Shown piece after piece: positions 23,361-34,333 of a stretch of 64,000 nt of DNA. The stretch's first letter is position 1; each line of letters starts with the position of its first letter. This stretch comes from Stenogyne calaminthoides (Eukaryota > Streptophyta > Magnoliopsida > Lamiales > Lamiaceae). Both the position numbers and the translations under genes were made by a program. The notes under the pieces were generated by a model. It worked only from the letters and a program-made list of their open reading frames with translations, was not told where the DNA came from and made no database searches. The DNA lies in contig JBBCBC010000026.1 in assembly GCA_037126765.1 (NCBI GenBank), forward strand, positions 13,814,418 to 13,878,417. Reading direction: 5' to 3'.

Positions 23361-23850
23361 TGAAAGAATTAATACACTTTATAACTAAATAATTAATATT
23401 TTTACATTAATTAAATAATATTAATTAATACTTTTAATTAATTAGTTAATTTTAATTAATAATTATAATTCAATTTAATAAAATAAATAAGTTATATTTA
23501 AAAAAATGAAAATTCTGTCACGTGGGCGGCGCGACACGCGCCGTCTGTATCGCGCTCGCCATCGCGATAGACATAGTCTGTGCCGCGTCTACAAAGCGAC
23601 TGCTCCAATCATTGGCCAACACACATCACCGGTCACAAATGTGTATTTAGCACTGATGCTTTGAGGCCAAAAACTTACCGTTGGCACAATAAAATCAATG
23701 TTCAGTCATAATATTCTCCTTTTCGAAATACCTGGACATGTGGGGTTAGTTAAGCACATAGATGAGCTGGATCCACGCTCAACGAAGTGACCCGCAATAA
23801 AAATTGAAAAAGATCTGGAAAAAAAATGAAAATTACCAAAATAAGAAAAG
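23361..23850. other. Left flank of element G
   Basis: AT-rich, with a GC-rich segment at 23519-23600 (GGGCGGCGCGACACGCGCCG). No gene seen. The last five bases, AAAAG, are the target-site duplication of element G. Confidence 0.4.
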
Positions 23851-24227
23851 TGTTATAAAATAAATAAAGAAACACTATTTATTTACCTAGTTCGTAAAAA
23901 AATGACTATGTTTGGGGGCGACCAAGCCAGGAGAGTTATACTATTTCTTGGTTGTGTGTACAAATAAAGATGAGATACTACTTATTTATAGAGAATATTC
24001 ACTAATACACATTTGGTCTTGGACAACTGTTAAAATAGTCCTTAGAGAGCGGTTATAACAGCTGTCCAAGTAACAATTGTCCAAGCTTGGACAGCTGTTA
24101 AAAAATCGCTGTCTAAAAAATAGACTTAGACAGCGGTTTTGAACCGCTGTGCAAGATTGCAGCTTAGACAGCGGTTCCCTTGGACAGCGGTTTTCAACCG
24201 CTGTCTAATATATTTTTTTTAAAAAAA

Positions 24228-24376
24228 ATCAATTTTTAGGCACGGACCCACCAAGCATCTCATATATAAGCCACTAGGTCTCCCAATTAATTGAGACAAT
24301 TATTCGCTCCCATGAGGGACCGAACACTGGACCTTGGGCGCCTGAGCGGGGATCAATTCCGCTCGGGCACTAGCTT
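24228..24376 (-). mobile_element. Possible SINE-like insert in the CACTA element
   Basis: On the reverse strand the stretch begins GCTAGTGCCCGAGCGG and, about 35 bases later, has GTGTTCGGTCCCTC. These resemble the A and B boxes of a tRNA-derived polymerase III promoter, and a T/A-rich run follows. No flanking duplication was found, so this is weak. Confidence 0.3.
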
Positions 24377-24378
24377 TC

Positions 24379-25205
24379 TTGCGTTTACTTAATGAAATTA
24401 ATTATATATGTCCTAGAATTCATTTTTTTTACAATTTTTTTTAATTATTTATTTCAATTATCTTATTTATTAATTCAATCACACTTTTTTATATAATAAT
24501 AATTTTTTTATATAAATTTAAATTAAATTATATTAAAATTATATTTTTTACTTGTTTTTTTTTTAAAAGTATACTACGTACCTTTCTTTTAAACTTGTAA
24601 TACTTTTCCTTCTAAACAAAGTAATATACTTTTTTTTATCTTAATAAGTAATATTTTTCTTTAAACAAGTAATACTTTTTCTTCTAAACAAGTAATATAT
24701 ATATTTCTTTAAACAAGTTATACCTTTCTATTTAAACAAGCTAGTAATACTTTTCTATTTAAACAAGTAATTCTTTTCTTTAAACAAGTAATACTTTTTC
24801 ATCTAAACAAGTAATACCTTTCTTGCGTTTATTTAATGAAATTAATTCTATATGTTCTAAAAATCATTTTTTCTTACAATTTTTTTTAAAATTATTTATT
24901 TCAATTATCTTATTTATCAATTCAATCACATTTTTATATAATAATTTTTTTTATATAAATTTAAATTAAATTAAATTAAAATTATATTTTTTACTTGTAC
25001 TTTTTTTAAAAAAAGTACTACCTTTCTTTTAAACTTGTAATAATTTTCCTTCTAAACAAGTAATACTTTTCTATCTAAATAAGTAATATTTTCCTTTAAA
25101 CAAGTAATACTTTTTCATCTAAACAAGTAATACTTTTCTTTAAACAAGGTATATTTTTCTATCTAAACAAGTAATACTTTTCTATTTAAACAAGTAATAT
25201 TATGA
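24379..25205. repeat. Internal duplication and minisatellite of the CACTA element
   Basis: A block starting CTTGCGTTTA occurs twice (24379 and 24821), each copy about 210 bp and followed by a tandem array of an approximately 21-bp unit (TTTAAACAAGTAATACTTTTC; 24590-24820 and 25020-25205). The core is therefore a two-copy composite repeat. Confidence 0.75.
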
Positions 25206-25750
25206 ACAAATTTTACATAAGAGTTTGTGTTAATCTCATTATATACGACGAATATTAAAAAGAAATAACACGAGAATTTAAAGAATAAAATATTTGAACT
25301 GTACCTAAAAAGAATTTACAAATTAAAACAAAAAAATAAAACAAAAAATAAAAGCTTTACAAAAAAAAAAAAAATTAATTCACTTGGAGAGCGGTTATGA
25401 ACCATTGTCCTGCTTTTACTTTACGATTGGCTCAAAACCGCTCTCCATTACCCTTGCAGACAAATGGTTATGAATCGCTGTCTAAGCTTTGATCTTGGAC
25501 AACGGTTTTTAAACGCTGTCTTTTTTTTTTTTTAATAGAACCGCTCTCCAAGGAACCACTAGGAGAGCTGTTCGAAAAAAGGGCTGTCCAAGTGGAGCTC
25601 TCCAAGCTCAAATGTGTAGTAGTGATTATAGATGAATACATAAAAGTACATTAATATTGCAATGAAGAGTTTCTTGTAACATGCATGTAACTCCCATATA
25701 ATTTTCTTGTAACTTCTATTGACATTCAACATATGATTTATTTCATAATA

Positions 25751-25760
25751 CTCCCCCTTT
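25751..25760 (-). other. Polypurine tract of element G
   Basis: AAAGGGGGAG on the reverse strand, directly inside the left LTR; the expected plus-strand primer. Confidence 0.75.
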
Positions 25761-28700
25761 GAATGTCAGTCACTATGCCCCATTAAAAACCTTACTGGGA
25801 AAAATTGTGTGGGACAATCCTAGTGAAGGGAGAAGAGTATATATTACTTAGTGTATTAATTCTCCCCCTGATTTAAACATCATTTGAGATTCTTTAACCG
25901 ACGCATTTTAGTATGATTTAAAAACTTTCAAATGTTGCAATCGATTATGCCTTGATAAATAAATTTTTAAATTTCACTTGATCGTATCTATTGCACATCA
26001 ATTTCATCGTACTTTTGTAAATCATGAAATGAGTAGAAAAATATCGGTGAAATATATTTTATTTTGTACAATTAACAAGATATATTAATCCACCAATTAT
26101 ACTAAGATATGGTACTTCAAGACCAAGTATCTCCTCACCTTTCTTTCGCGGTCTAAAAGGATCCGTATTAAGATCGAACAATCGAATTACCATTGTGTGC
26201 TCAATGAATGTGCATTACATGTAAAATTGTTTAGTACCTTCTGGGTATAACCAAGACATAATTTAATAATTTCATATGTTCAATTTGTAAGCCAAGCCAT
26301 AATTTAATAATTTCAAAATCTTCAATCTCAAATTGTTTCTTTGAGTATATAAACTTATCTTGGATCTTTTCGGGGTTCCAATCAAAACTTGAGATCATCA
26401 ACATATACTGCAATGATCACAAATGTTGACTCTTTTTTTTTTTAATAAAAATATATGGACTTACTTGGGTCAATGATGTAGCCTACTTTAACTAGGCTGT
26501 CACATACGTCCAAAATCGTTTGAGCCCATACAAGGACATTTGCAATTTGATAGAATAATTTCTCTTGGATTTAATTTACATGCTTCGGGCATGCAAAATC
26601 CTTCAAGGATTTTTATATAACTATTGACATCCAATGATCCATATGAAGACACATTGTCCATCAACAGTATTTCTAAATTCATATTTCTTGCCAGAGATAT
26701 TAAGTGGCGGAAAGTTATTCTATACGTAATAAGAGAATAAATTTATATCGGGTCTCTACGAAAACCCTTGAGCTACTAAATTTGCTTTGTACTTCACCAC
26801 CTTATTATTCTTTTTTCATTTTTGTACAAATACACACTTCTGGGTGTACATAAAAACTTTTCTTTTGCTTAGCGAGTCTAGCTCGACACAATTACTTCTT
26901 TTTATTTTACCCAGTCAGAGCGCTTCATGCACTAGGATTATTCACTTAGGTACTGGATCCAGATTTGTATTTGTAATAGTAATTGTGGAGGTGAATATGT
27001 TGTCGACATCATTGATACTTCTCTTATATTTGTAAAATTCATGTAAACCAGATCATCATTTCCCAAAATATTTTGATCTGGTTGTTCCGCAATCCTAGTA
27101 TAATATTGATTATTTTGTGCACGTCTTGAGGACGAATCTCTTCAGAAGATTTTGTGGATGACTGAATACTTTAGCTAGGTTTAGTTTACAGTGAATTTAT
27201 TTCGTGTTAAGAGGTCCTTCACGCTTCTAGCGTGTAGACGTATTAACATATATATCCAATTTCGTTGGAACCTCTATACTTTGTAAATCATATATATCAA
27301 ATATTTGTGATTTAGTCATTCCTTTAGTAAATATATCTGGCAAAAACTTTCTAAATGCAAGTTAATTGTCATTTGAACTTATAGTTTAATTTTACTAATG
27401 TGTGGGTCTAAATAGTGAAGATCTTTTTCCTTCAGGGAAATTTCTCGGCATTCACTTAGTTTTGGATTCTTATCTCCCCCTAATGCCGTGAAATGATCTT
27501 AATTAAATGTGCAGTTAGAAAATCTGGGTTGTTAGGTTTGTTATGGTGGTGATACATGTACTGCACAACTTAAAATTCACATATGGGAAATGATTGGTTA
27601 TTTTCCACGCACTAGTTGTAAAGGGGAGTATATTCATAACATTCATTGAGTCGATTGTTTAAATTGGATGTCATTCAGGGACATCAATCTCAATCGGAAC
27701 ATATATTCTGCAAGAATATGCAGTTTAGTAACTCTTTTGGTCTCATTAAAATCATAAGGATTAGTGATTAATAGACTAGAAGTCTACTAGGTGATAATTT
27801 CAACTGTATTTTTATATGTATAGATCGAAACACACCTTTTTTTTCAGAATTGATTTTTGTAATCAATAAGTATTATGTATTTTAGAGTCTCTATATAATA
27901 TTCATTTCTGCGGAGATCTTCAAACTCAACAAATTTCTCGAGACATGGGAGACAGTAGTACACTATTAAAATGAATTTAGTTACTTTGAGTAAAAATACA
28001 ATGACTCTTCCGGAGTCTTCAATCAAGTTTTCACTACCACTTAGGCATTAACATTTGTCTCCCCCTCATCCAAACGAGAAAAGTATTTTCTATTATTAAT
28101 TATGGTGTGTGAAGTAGCACTATCAATTAGGCAAACATCATCATCACAATAATTGACGTCAATTACTTTTTCAAGAAGAATGAAACTTTATCATCACCAT
28201 TATAAGATTTTTTTTCTCATCAATATGTATCAATATTTTTTCATCCTTCATTTTCAAGGATGTTTGACACTATTTTACAGGATGATTTGTTATTTGATAT
28301 ATAGATATGAGGTCAATGATCTTCAATGCCACACAAGTAACATTTATCCACAAATTTTAATTTTATTCATTGTCCATCTTCTGGGAGACAACTTATTTCT
28401 TATCACGATTATGGTTTATTATATGAAATATGTCTATCACGACTGTGTCCACCCACAACCACATCTATAATTTTGAGATGAGTCGCATTCTCTTCAGAGA
28501 ATGGACTAGAACTAGTGGGCCGAGACTCATAATATTAAAAAATAATTCATTACTTTGTTCAGCCAAAAGAAGACGAACAATTAGTTCCGAATAATTTTTA
28601 AATTCTTTTTCTCGGTATTTCTGCTGCAGGAGCATATTTGTGTGGAGAATGTCTTCTCAAACATATCATCATTAGTTATGTTGTCAGCATGTAACTTTAA

Positions 28701-29975
28701 TTGAGAAGTAATTCTTAACATAGCCGAGTTATATTTCATAACAATTTTGATATCTTATAGATGTACGTGGAGTTAATCTTATCGGGCTTTTGGAAGGACG
28801 ACCATTTTCAGGTGGTTATCCTTTGTTTTGTATTCAAATACGACTTAGTTGATCTTCCATTGTCAAATATTCAATTTTTAATTATTCAACTAAATGACGA
28901 AGAAAAAAAATCATTAATTTGACATGGTCTTGATTCGAAACTCTTTTTTTTTTAATTATCAATTATAGTGTTTTTAAAAGTTGCATCAAAATGAATCTCA
29001 ATGCCAAGAGCCCAAGTTAACGGTTAGTGTCCTAGTGAATTCGGCAAACTCGATAAATTCTCATTTCATAATGTCATATGTATATTTAGTATAATTTTCT
29101 AGAAACAAAACTTAATATTGCATTTTATAACCAACTTATAAAAGGTTGTGCAAATTAATGGACAAAACTATGCTATATCTATAGTAAGTCGAATAACACT
29201 TCAAAATGTACAAAAGTGCAGTTATGACAACCATAAACGCATATCAATCTATCATATAGATGCAATGTTATTTTACGTAAATAGAGGTAGAGCTGATCAA
29301 TGTTCAAAAACCCATCAACAACAATAAGTATCATTTTATATATATTGGATTTAACAATTTTTACACACGGTATATACATCCAAATTTTTTCATCTTTTTC
29401 AATCAAACTGAAATAGACCATTCAAATTAAAGAATATGTAAAATTCACAACCATCAAATAAACAAAAATAGGTGATTCCATGCATCAATACTCAATTAAT
29501 AATGACACGAAATAAGAAACATCACATGCATTTCCTTTTATTTCAAGATTATTAACAAGAATACTACACATCCATTTATTCTTATCAAATAATACAATCA
29601 TATAAACAAAACTTGATCATAAATATCTGTAGGTTCTGTAATTTTCTTATATTCATAAATATTTCTCATATTGAATATAAAAGCAAAATAATTAATATAT
29701 AAATATTCGTGAATCTAAATCAAAATAAGCAACGTAGAACTGAAACATGCTTATGATACCATATGATATAACTTGACAATATTAAATATAAACGTATAGA
29801 ATTTTAGCATGCTTAAAATGTTGCATCAGAAGATAGATCGAGATAATTAAATATATGTGATTGCTATAGATATTGACAATATAAGTTTATCGATGTTACT
29901 TTTCTGACTACTTCCTTCGGCGAATCTACGTTCTTTTCTTTCATAACGGAACCATACAAATAAAAGGTTGAGCAT
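25761..29975 (-). pseudogene. gag-pol: Element G gag-pol remnant
   Basis: A Ty1/copia polyprotein shredded by stops and shifts. Recognisable on the reverse strand in order: a gag start region near 29900 (GSSQKSNIDKL); a zinc-knuckle trace near 28330 (KCYLCGIEDH); a protease site near 28100-28140 (DSATSHTI); RT pieces at 26500-26682 (NLEILLMDNVSSYGSLD) and 26231-26413 (KLWLGLQIEH); and a post-RT block at 26060-26165 (PFRPRKKGEEILG, PYLSIIGGLIYL). Integrase was not recognised with confidence between 26700 and 28000. It is clearly older than the insertions in the right block. Confidence 0.75.
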
Positions 29976-29989
29976 TCGTGCTGATAACG
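29976..29989 (-). other. Primer-binding site of element G
   Basis: CGTTATCAGCACGA on the reverse strand, directly inside the 5' LTR. This motif recurs at the PBS position of some plant copia elements and differs from the usual TGGTATCAGAGC site; the exact primer tRNA was not established. Confidence 0.6.
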
Positions 29990-30260
29990 TATTATAAAAT
30001 AAATAAAGAAACATAATTTGTTTACCCAGTTCATTAAGAATGACTACGTTTGGGGGCGACCAATCCAGGAGAGTTATACTATTTTTTGGTTGTGTGCACA
30101 AATGAAGATGAGATACTACCTATTTATAGAGAACATTATAGATGAATACATAAAAGTACATTAATATTGCAATGAAGAGTTTCTTGTAACATGCATGTAA
30201 CTCCCATATAATTTTCTTGTAACTTCTATTGACATTCAACATATGATTTATTTCATAACA
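29990..30260 (-). repeat. 5' LTR of element G (CACTA-free)
   Basis: The 271-bp LTR runs to TTTCATAACA at 30260, with a TATA box (reverse strand) at 30121-30128. It preserves the empty CACTA site (GAGAACATTATAGATG). Confidence 0.9.
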
Positions 30261-30322
30261 AAAAGAAGGTTCTCTTCTTTGTTTTCAGTCTCGCTCGCGC
30301 GCAGACATCTATATATTGGCTA

Positions 30323-30523
30323 GATCTTATATGCACCCGAGTGTACCGTGTATTCATAGTGCATTTTAGAAGATTGTAATTTATTAATGCTGAAAAATGT
30401 CTGTTAATATGAGAACTTAGTTGCATGTTTCTGTTTGATATAATTGCACATTTTTATTTTGTATAGTTGCACGCTTCTAAAATGTAATATGAGTGCACGG
30501 TGCACCCAGGTGCACATGAGACC
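30323..30523. mobile_element. Short MITE of the same family as 20223-21406
   Basis: The ends form an imperfect inverted repeat of about 36 bp: TTATATGCACCCGAGTGTAC against TCATGTGCACCTGGGTGCAC. A 10-bp direct repeat TCTATATATT lies a few bases outside each end (30308-30317 and 30528-30537) and may be a 9-10-bp duplication, as in Mutator-like elements. No ORF. Confidence 0.6.
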
Positions 30524-30540
30524 CACTTCTATATATTATA

Positions 30541-30682
30541 CTCCTTCTGTTTTGTAATAAATGTAATTTAACATTTTTTTAGTGAAATTAAGAATGATAT
30601 GTATGGATAAATTTATCCTTATTTAATAAATATTCTTTTTACCATCTTTCATGATTTAATAAAGGAAGTAAAAAATAAGGAG
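30541..30682. mobile_element. Stowaway-like MITE
   Basis: 142 bp bounded by TA dinucleotides, with ends CTCCTTCTGTTTT and (reverse-complemented) CTCCTTATTTTTT, close to the CTCCCTCCGT consensus of Stowaway elements. AT-rich, non-coding. Confidence 0.65.
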
Positions 30683-30896
30683 TATTTTTTTTAAAATTAA
30701 AATAAGGACAAGTCGGGAAACAGATTCGTGGCAGGGATCTATTCTGGATAAAATTTGAAAACGAATTATCATAAACTAACATCTATGATCTAAAACAACT
30801 AAATCATACTATTCGTGTATTGAAGACTAACTCTTTCAACCCAAATATCATCTTGAGTATTCCCTAAGCCAAACTTGTAAATTGAAGACTAACACT
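30683..30896. other. Unassigned interval before the LTR of element C
   Basis: AT-rich; the word ATTGAAGACTAAC occurs twice (about 30818 and 30880). Nothing else recognised. Confidence 0.4.
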
Positions 30897-32399
30897 TGTA
30901 GGTCCCGAACGGGTTTCAGTGAGGGTTGAAGTCTATAGGGGAGGGGTAAATAGACTTCAAAAACTTTTCGTGGATCAGATGTGATTTGCACGTTTATCCG
31001 ATCGAGTCTGAAGAGGTGGATCGATTTGATCGATATCAGACTTCTTGATCCGACAGCAGATCGGTTTATGCCTATCGGTTTAATTGATGGTGCGGAAGAT
31101 TAGTTAACCCGTGTGAAAACCAGTTTTACTCAACTAAAGATTCTGACCAATCTGGTTTGAATCAGATAACTAAAGTGTTAAGCTGATCAGATCAGTAGCT
31201 TGATGTTAGTCTAATCCTAGTACAGAATATGCATGCAAATAACAAGAGTAGTGTACAAGTATGTGTAAAGCAGATTAAAGGCACACAGATTTATAGTGGT
31301 TCGGACAACTTGTCCTACTTCCACTCTTCCCTATCACCAGGGGCACCAACTTATCCAACTGGACTTAGTTTAATGTGTTAGTCCAACACAATACAACCAA
31401 CGATATTTAACGAGTTCTCACTCAACCAATCCCAGAATCTAATCTAGAAACCCTAGATAGAAATCCTGCTATAACAAACTTAACCTAACAATGTTTAGGT
31501 AAGAAATATTTTGTTCCAACTGGAATACTATCCTATCTTCTAAGTAGCCAAGAGCTAGAGGATGAGTATTCTTGCTAAGAACTAAGGGATGAACACTTAA
31601 GAATAAATCTTTGATTTGGTGTTCTTTTTGCGGAAATTGCTTGAGCTTGAGCTTGATGATAATTTCCGTAACCTTACTATGAAGGTTTGATCCCTTATTT
31701 ATAGGCACAAAATCGAACTAGCCGTTGGAGAGCAATTCGAATTTTGGTCTATTTTAGGTAGTTCTGCAGATGGATTTGACGTGCTCCAGGAGCGGCATGA
31801 CCGAAAGCATGCAAGCTTGTCCTTTCTAGCCGTTGACACTGAACCACCATTCTGCAGACTGTCAGAACTCCGTACGTGTGTTGTCGACTCCTCATTGGTT
31901 ATCAAGTATGATTCGCAGCACTTGAATAAGCAACAAGGTTGACATTCTTCTTGTCTGAACATTTGTCTCGTACTAGGTAACATTGAAGTAGTCACCTGAT
32001 GAAGCTGACACAGATCCGTTCGAACACTGATCTGTCTCCTGATTTAGGTTATCTGTTCGTAAGTTGTCTTAGCACAACTTACTGACCTTTTCTTGTTGTT
32101 ATCTGATGTAGGTCTTCTGGTCTTGATGTCTTGACTCTTCAGCTCATCTGATTTTCGGCTTATCTGCATAGATCTTCATCATCTGATCTTCAAGTTAGCT
32201 GATCTTCTGATCTTACAAGACTTAACCTATACATATTAAGTTCCCCCTCAATATGTGACCTATCTGTTACTTCACCTGTCTACACACTTCAACTGGTTAT
32301 CTTATCTGCTATCTACATCATTAGTCAGCTAACAGGTCTGACTGGTCCTATTACATTATCTGTTTTGGAACTTCCATCGAAACTACAAATTTCCCAACA
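30897..32399 (-). repeat. 3' LTR of element C
   Basis: On the reverse strand it starts TGTTGGGAAATTTG and ends GGGACCTACA, about 1.5 kb. It contains the ATTGAGGGGGAAC tract, GTGTTGGACTAACAC and the AACCACTATA block found in the F units, so F derives from a related family. The TATA box is at 31696-31703. Confidence 0.8.
31696..31703 (-). promoter_or_regulatory. TATA box of element C LTR
   Basis: TATAAATA on the reverse strand, about 700 bp into the LTR. Confidence 0.6.
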
Positions 32400-32413
32400 A
32401 TTTCCCCCTTTTT
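32400..32413 (-). other. Polypurine tract of element C
   Basis: AAAAAGGGGGAAAT-type run directly before the LTR start on the reverse strand. Confidence 0.75.
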
Positions 32414-32604
32414 GATGGAAACAAAACAGTTAATCAGAAAAACAGATAATTAAAAGTAATCAACAGATAACAACATGCAGTTCAGAAGACAATGAGAGGT
32501 TGTCTTAGAATCAGAGAAAGATAAGGTATTTTATTAACATTGATGCATGATTACACAGTACAACAAAATACCTATCGACTGATTCTAATTGTCTTCTGAT
32601 CTTC

Positions 32605-34328
32605 TTAAGAGCGATAATGGAATTTCTGAAGTTCTGGAGGAATGTTGAAGACCTTGTACATTCTGTCAATCAAAGCAGCCAGCCTGTCTTTCTCAATGAT
32701 CCCACCCATCTTGGCAAATTCATAATACATCTGTTTGAAGCGCACTGGATCAAGAGACCTGTCTGATCAGAGAGGTGGAAGGATAGTCTCAAAAGGAGGT
32801 GCTTCTGGAATCTGACTCATCTCTTCACCTTCAGACATCACCAAATCGTAGAACTGAGGGTGCTTTGTCTTGAGCCAGCTTCTGAATTCTTCATTGAATT
32901 CTCCTTGATCATCTATTGTCGGGATCTTCTCCAGATACATCAATCAGCCATTCACCTCTTATCTTGTCCCATTCTGGCAGCCATTTCTTCCTAGAAACCA
33001 GAATGTCCTTTACAGGAGCAGGTAAGGCTTTCTCTTCCCATGATACATCCTTTGCTGAGGCGGCTTTCTTTCTCTTCCGTCTTACGTATCTGGTTGCCAG
33101 CCCTGTACTGTCAGCAAATTTCTTCTTCCTTTCTGCAGCCTCAATCACTGCCCTTCTCGCTTTCCTCTCTTCCTCCTCTGCTGTAGATAGCTGAGTCCTT
33201 GACCTGGTCTGTCTTGGTATTTCAACAGCTTGTTTGCCTCTCTTCCTCTCCTTCAATTTAGTCTCTGCCTCAGCAGCTTCTTCCTCAGTTATCTTCTTTA
33301 CCAATTCCAGACTCTTGGATTGATCTTCTGCTTCTTGTCTTTTCTGGACCAAGGAAGAGAAATCTTCAATCTTATCAACTCTCTGAATCATCTCAGATAG
33401 AACAGACTTCTGTTCAGAGAGTTCTTTTCCCTGAGCTGCTATGGCTTCCCCATGCTGTTCAACTGTTTGAAATAATTCCACCACCGGTGTCCTAATATTC
33501 ACAAATTGGGTATAGAAGGTTACGCATGGAAGATGGTTCAAAGAAATTGCTCGGATGAGCAGATGAGGTTTCAGCAAGTATCAACTGCATCTGTTTTTTT
33601 GGCTCTTGTCCTTCCCCCTTTTTGGTTTCATCAAAAAGTGGTGACAACTTATTCGTCAGATTTCTCAGTTGAGCTAAAATCTCCTCCTTGAGATTCAATT
33701 GCTTTCTTCGATTGATTGACTAAACCCTCAAAACGTTTTCACCCTAGATCCAAGCAGGTTTATGTATGCTCCAGAGATCCCCAGACACTTTCTAGTAAAA
33801 TCTGCGTGTCACCCAGTATGGAGGTCTGGAGACCTAGCTTCTCCACGAACGGATCAACCCTTTTCATCAAAGATTCAAGAATTTGATCATGCATGAGTGT
33901 GATCTTGTCCGCAGTTAGCTTCCTTTCTGTCTCAATTAATCCGCTCTGCTCCTCCTCAAATCGCTTCATCAGAGCTGCTGTGAGAGATGTGAATTGGGCA
34001 TCAATTAAAGCCTTTACCCCATCCTAAATCTTCGAAGTTATGAGATCTAGGGTATCGGCACTCAATGTAGCAGTCTGATCAGATTTTGATGCCTCGCCAA
34101 GGTGGATCTCATCTGCATCACCCAGTCTTGGTCCACGCTTTCAATACCAGCACTTGCCAAGCATTTCGCCTCCAGATCGACGAAGTAGTCCTCTGGGAGG
34201 GACTTCATCAGAATTAAGAACTCCTCCACCGTCTTCAGCCTTATGTCCCTCCAGAATACAATCTCCTCCAGCTTTTCCTGAGGACCCGGATGGTTTACGA
34301 GGTCAGGACAAATTTCAAGCAGATATGC
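32605..34328 (-). pseudogene. Element C extra ORF, central and C-terminal part
   Basis: Continues from 63226 across element D. It begins AYLLEICPDLVNHPG, PQEKLEEIVFWRDIRLKT, aligning in place with the ERFILD/YPEL block of A and D. Then come helical heptad-rich segments and a Lys/Arg/Glu-rich stretch (KERKRGKQAVEIPRQTRSR) that could act as a nuclear localisation or nucleic-acid-binding segment. The C-terminus has KKWLPEWDKIRGEWLIDV and a final helical part DPVRFKQMYYEFAKMGG, with the stop at 32605-32607. The frame is broken near 32765, 32910, 33490, 33740 and 34025. It is related to the A/B/D protein by layout but diverged in sequence. Confidence 0.65.
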
Positions 34329-34333
34329 CTTTA

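Larger units (their letters stand above)
24000..25624. mobile_element. Non-autonomous CACTA (En/Spm) element
   Basis: The ends are CACTAATACACATTTG and CAAATGTGTAGTAGTG, inverted to each other and starting with CACTA. The 3-bp duplication ATT (23997-23999 and 25625-25627) is exact, and the other G LTR shows the empty site with one ATT (30134-30136). Both subterminal regions (24020-24210 and 25381-25610) hold many copies of AGCGGTT/AACCGCT in both orientations, the arrangement expected of transposase-binding sites. It is 1,625 bp with no transposase ORF, so it would have to be mobilised in trans. Confidence 0.9.
23851..25750 (-). repeat. 3' LTR of element G, split by a CACTA element
   Basis: The LTR reads TGTTATAAAATAAATAAAG from the left edge to TTTCATAATA. 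Removing 24000-25624 and one ATT copy leaves about 272 bp matching the right LTR. The TATA box (23983-23990) lies nine bases from the CACTA end. Confidence 0.9.
23851..30260 (-). mobile_element. Element G: small Ty1/copia retrotransposon with complete ends
   Basis: The LTRs are direct repeats of about 271-272 bp (after removing the CACTA insertion) with TGTTAT...ATAACA-type ends. The target-site duplication AAAAG is perfect (23846-23850 and 30261-30265). The purine tract lies next to the left LTR and the primer-binding site next to the right LTR, so the element reads leftwards. The internal region is about 4.2 kb and heavily mutated. Confidence 0.9.

Noticed and set aside
28153..28470. 105-codon + strand frame inside G
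   Set aside because: It is antisense to the gag zinc-knuckle and protease remnant of element G.
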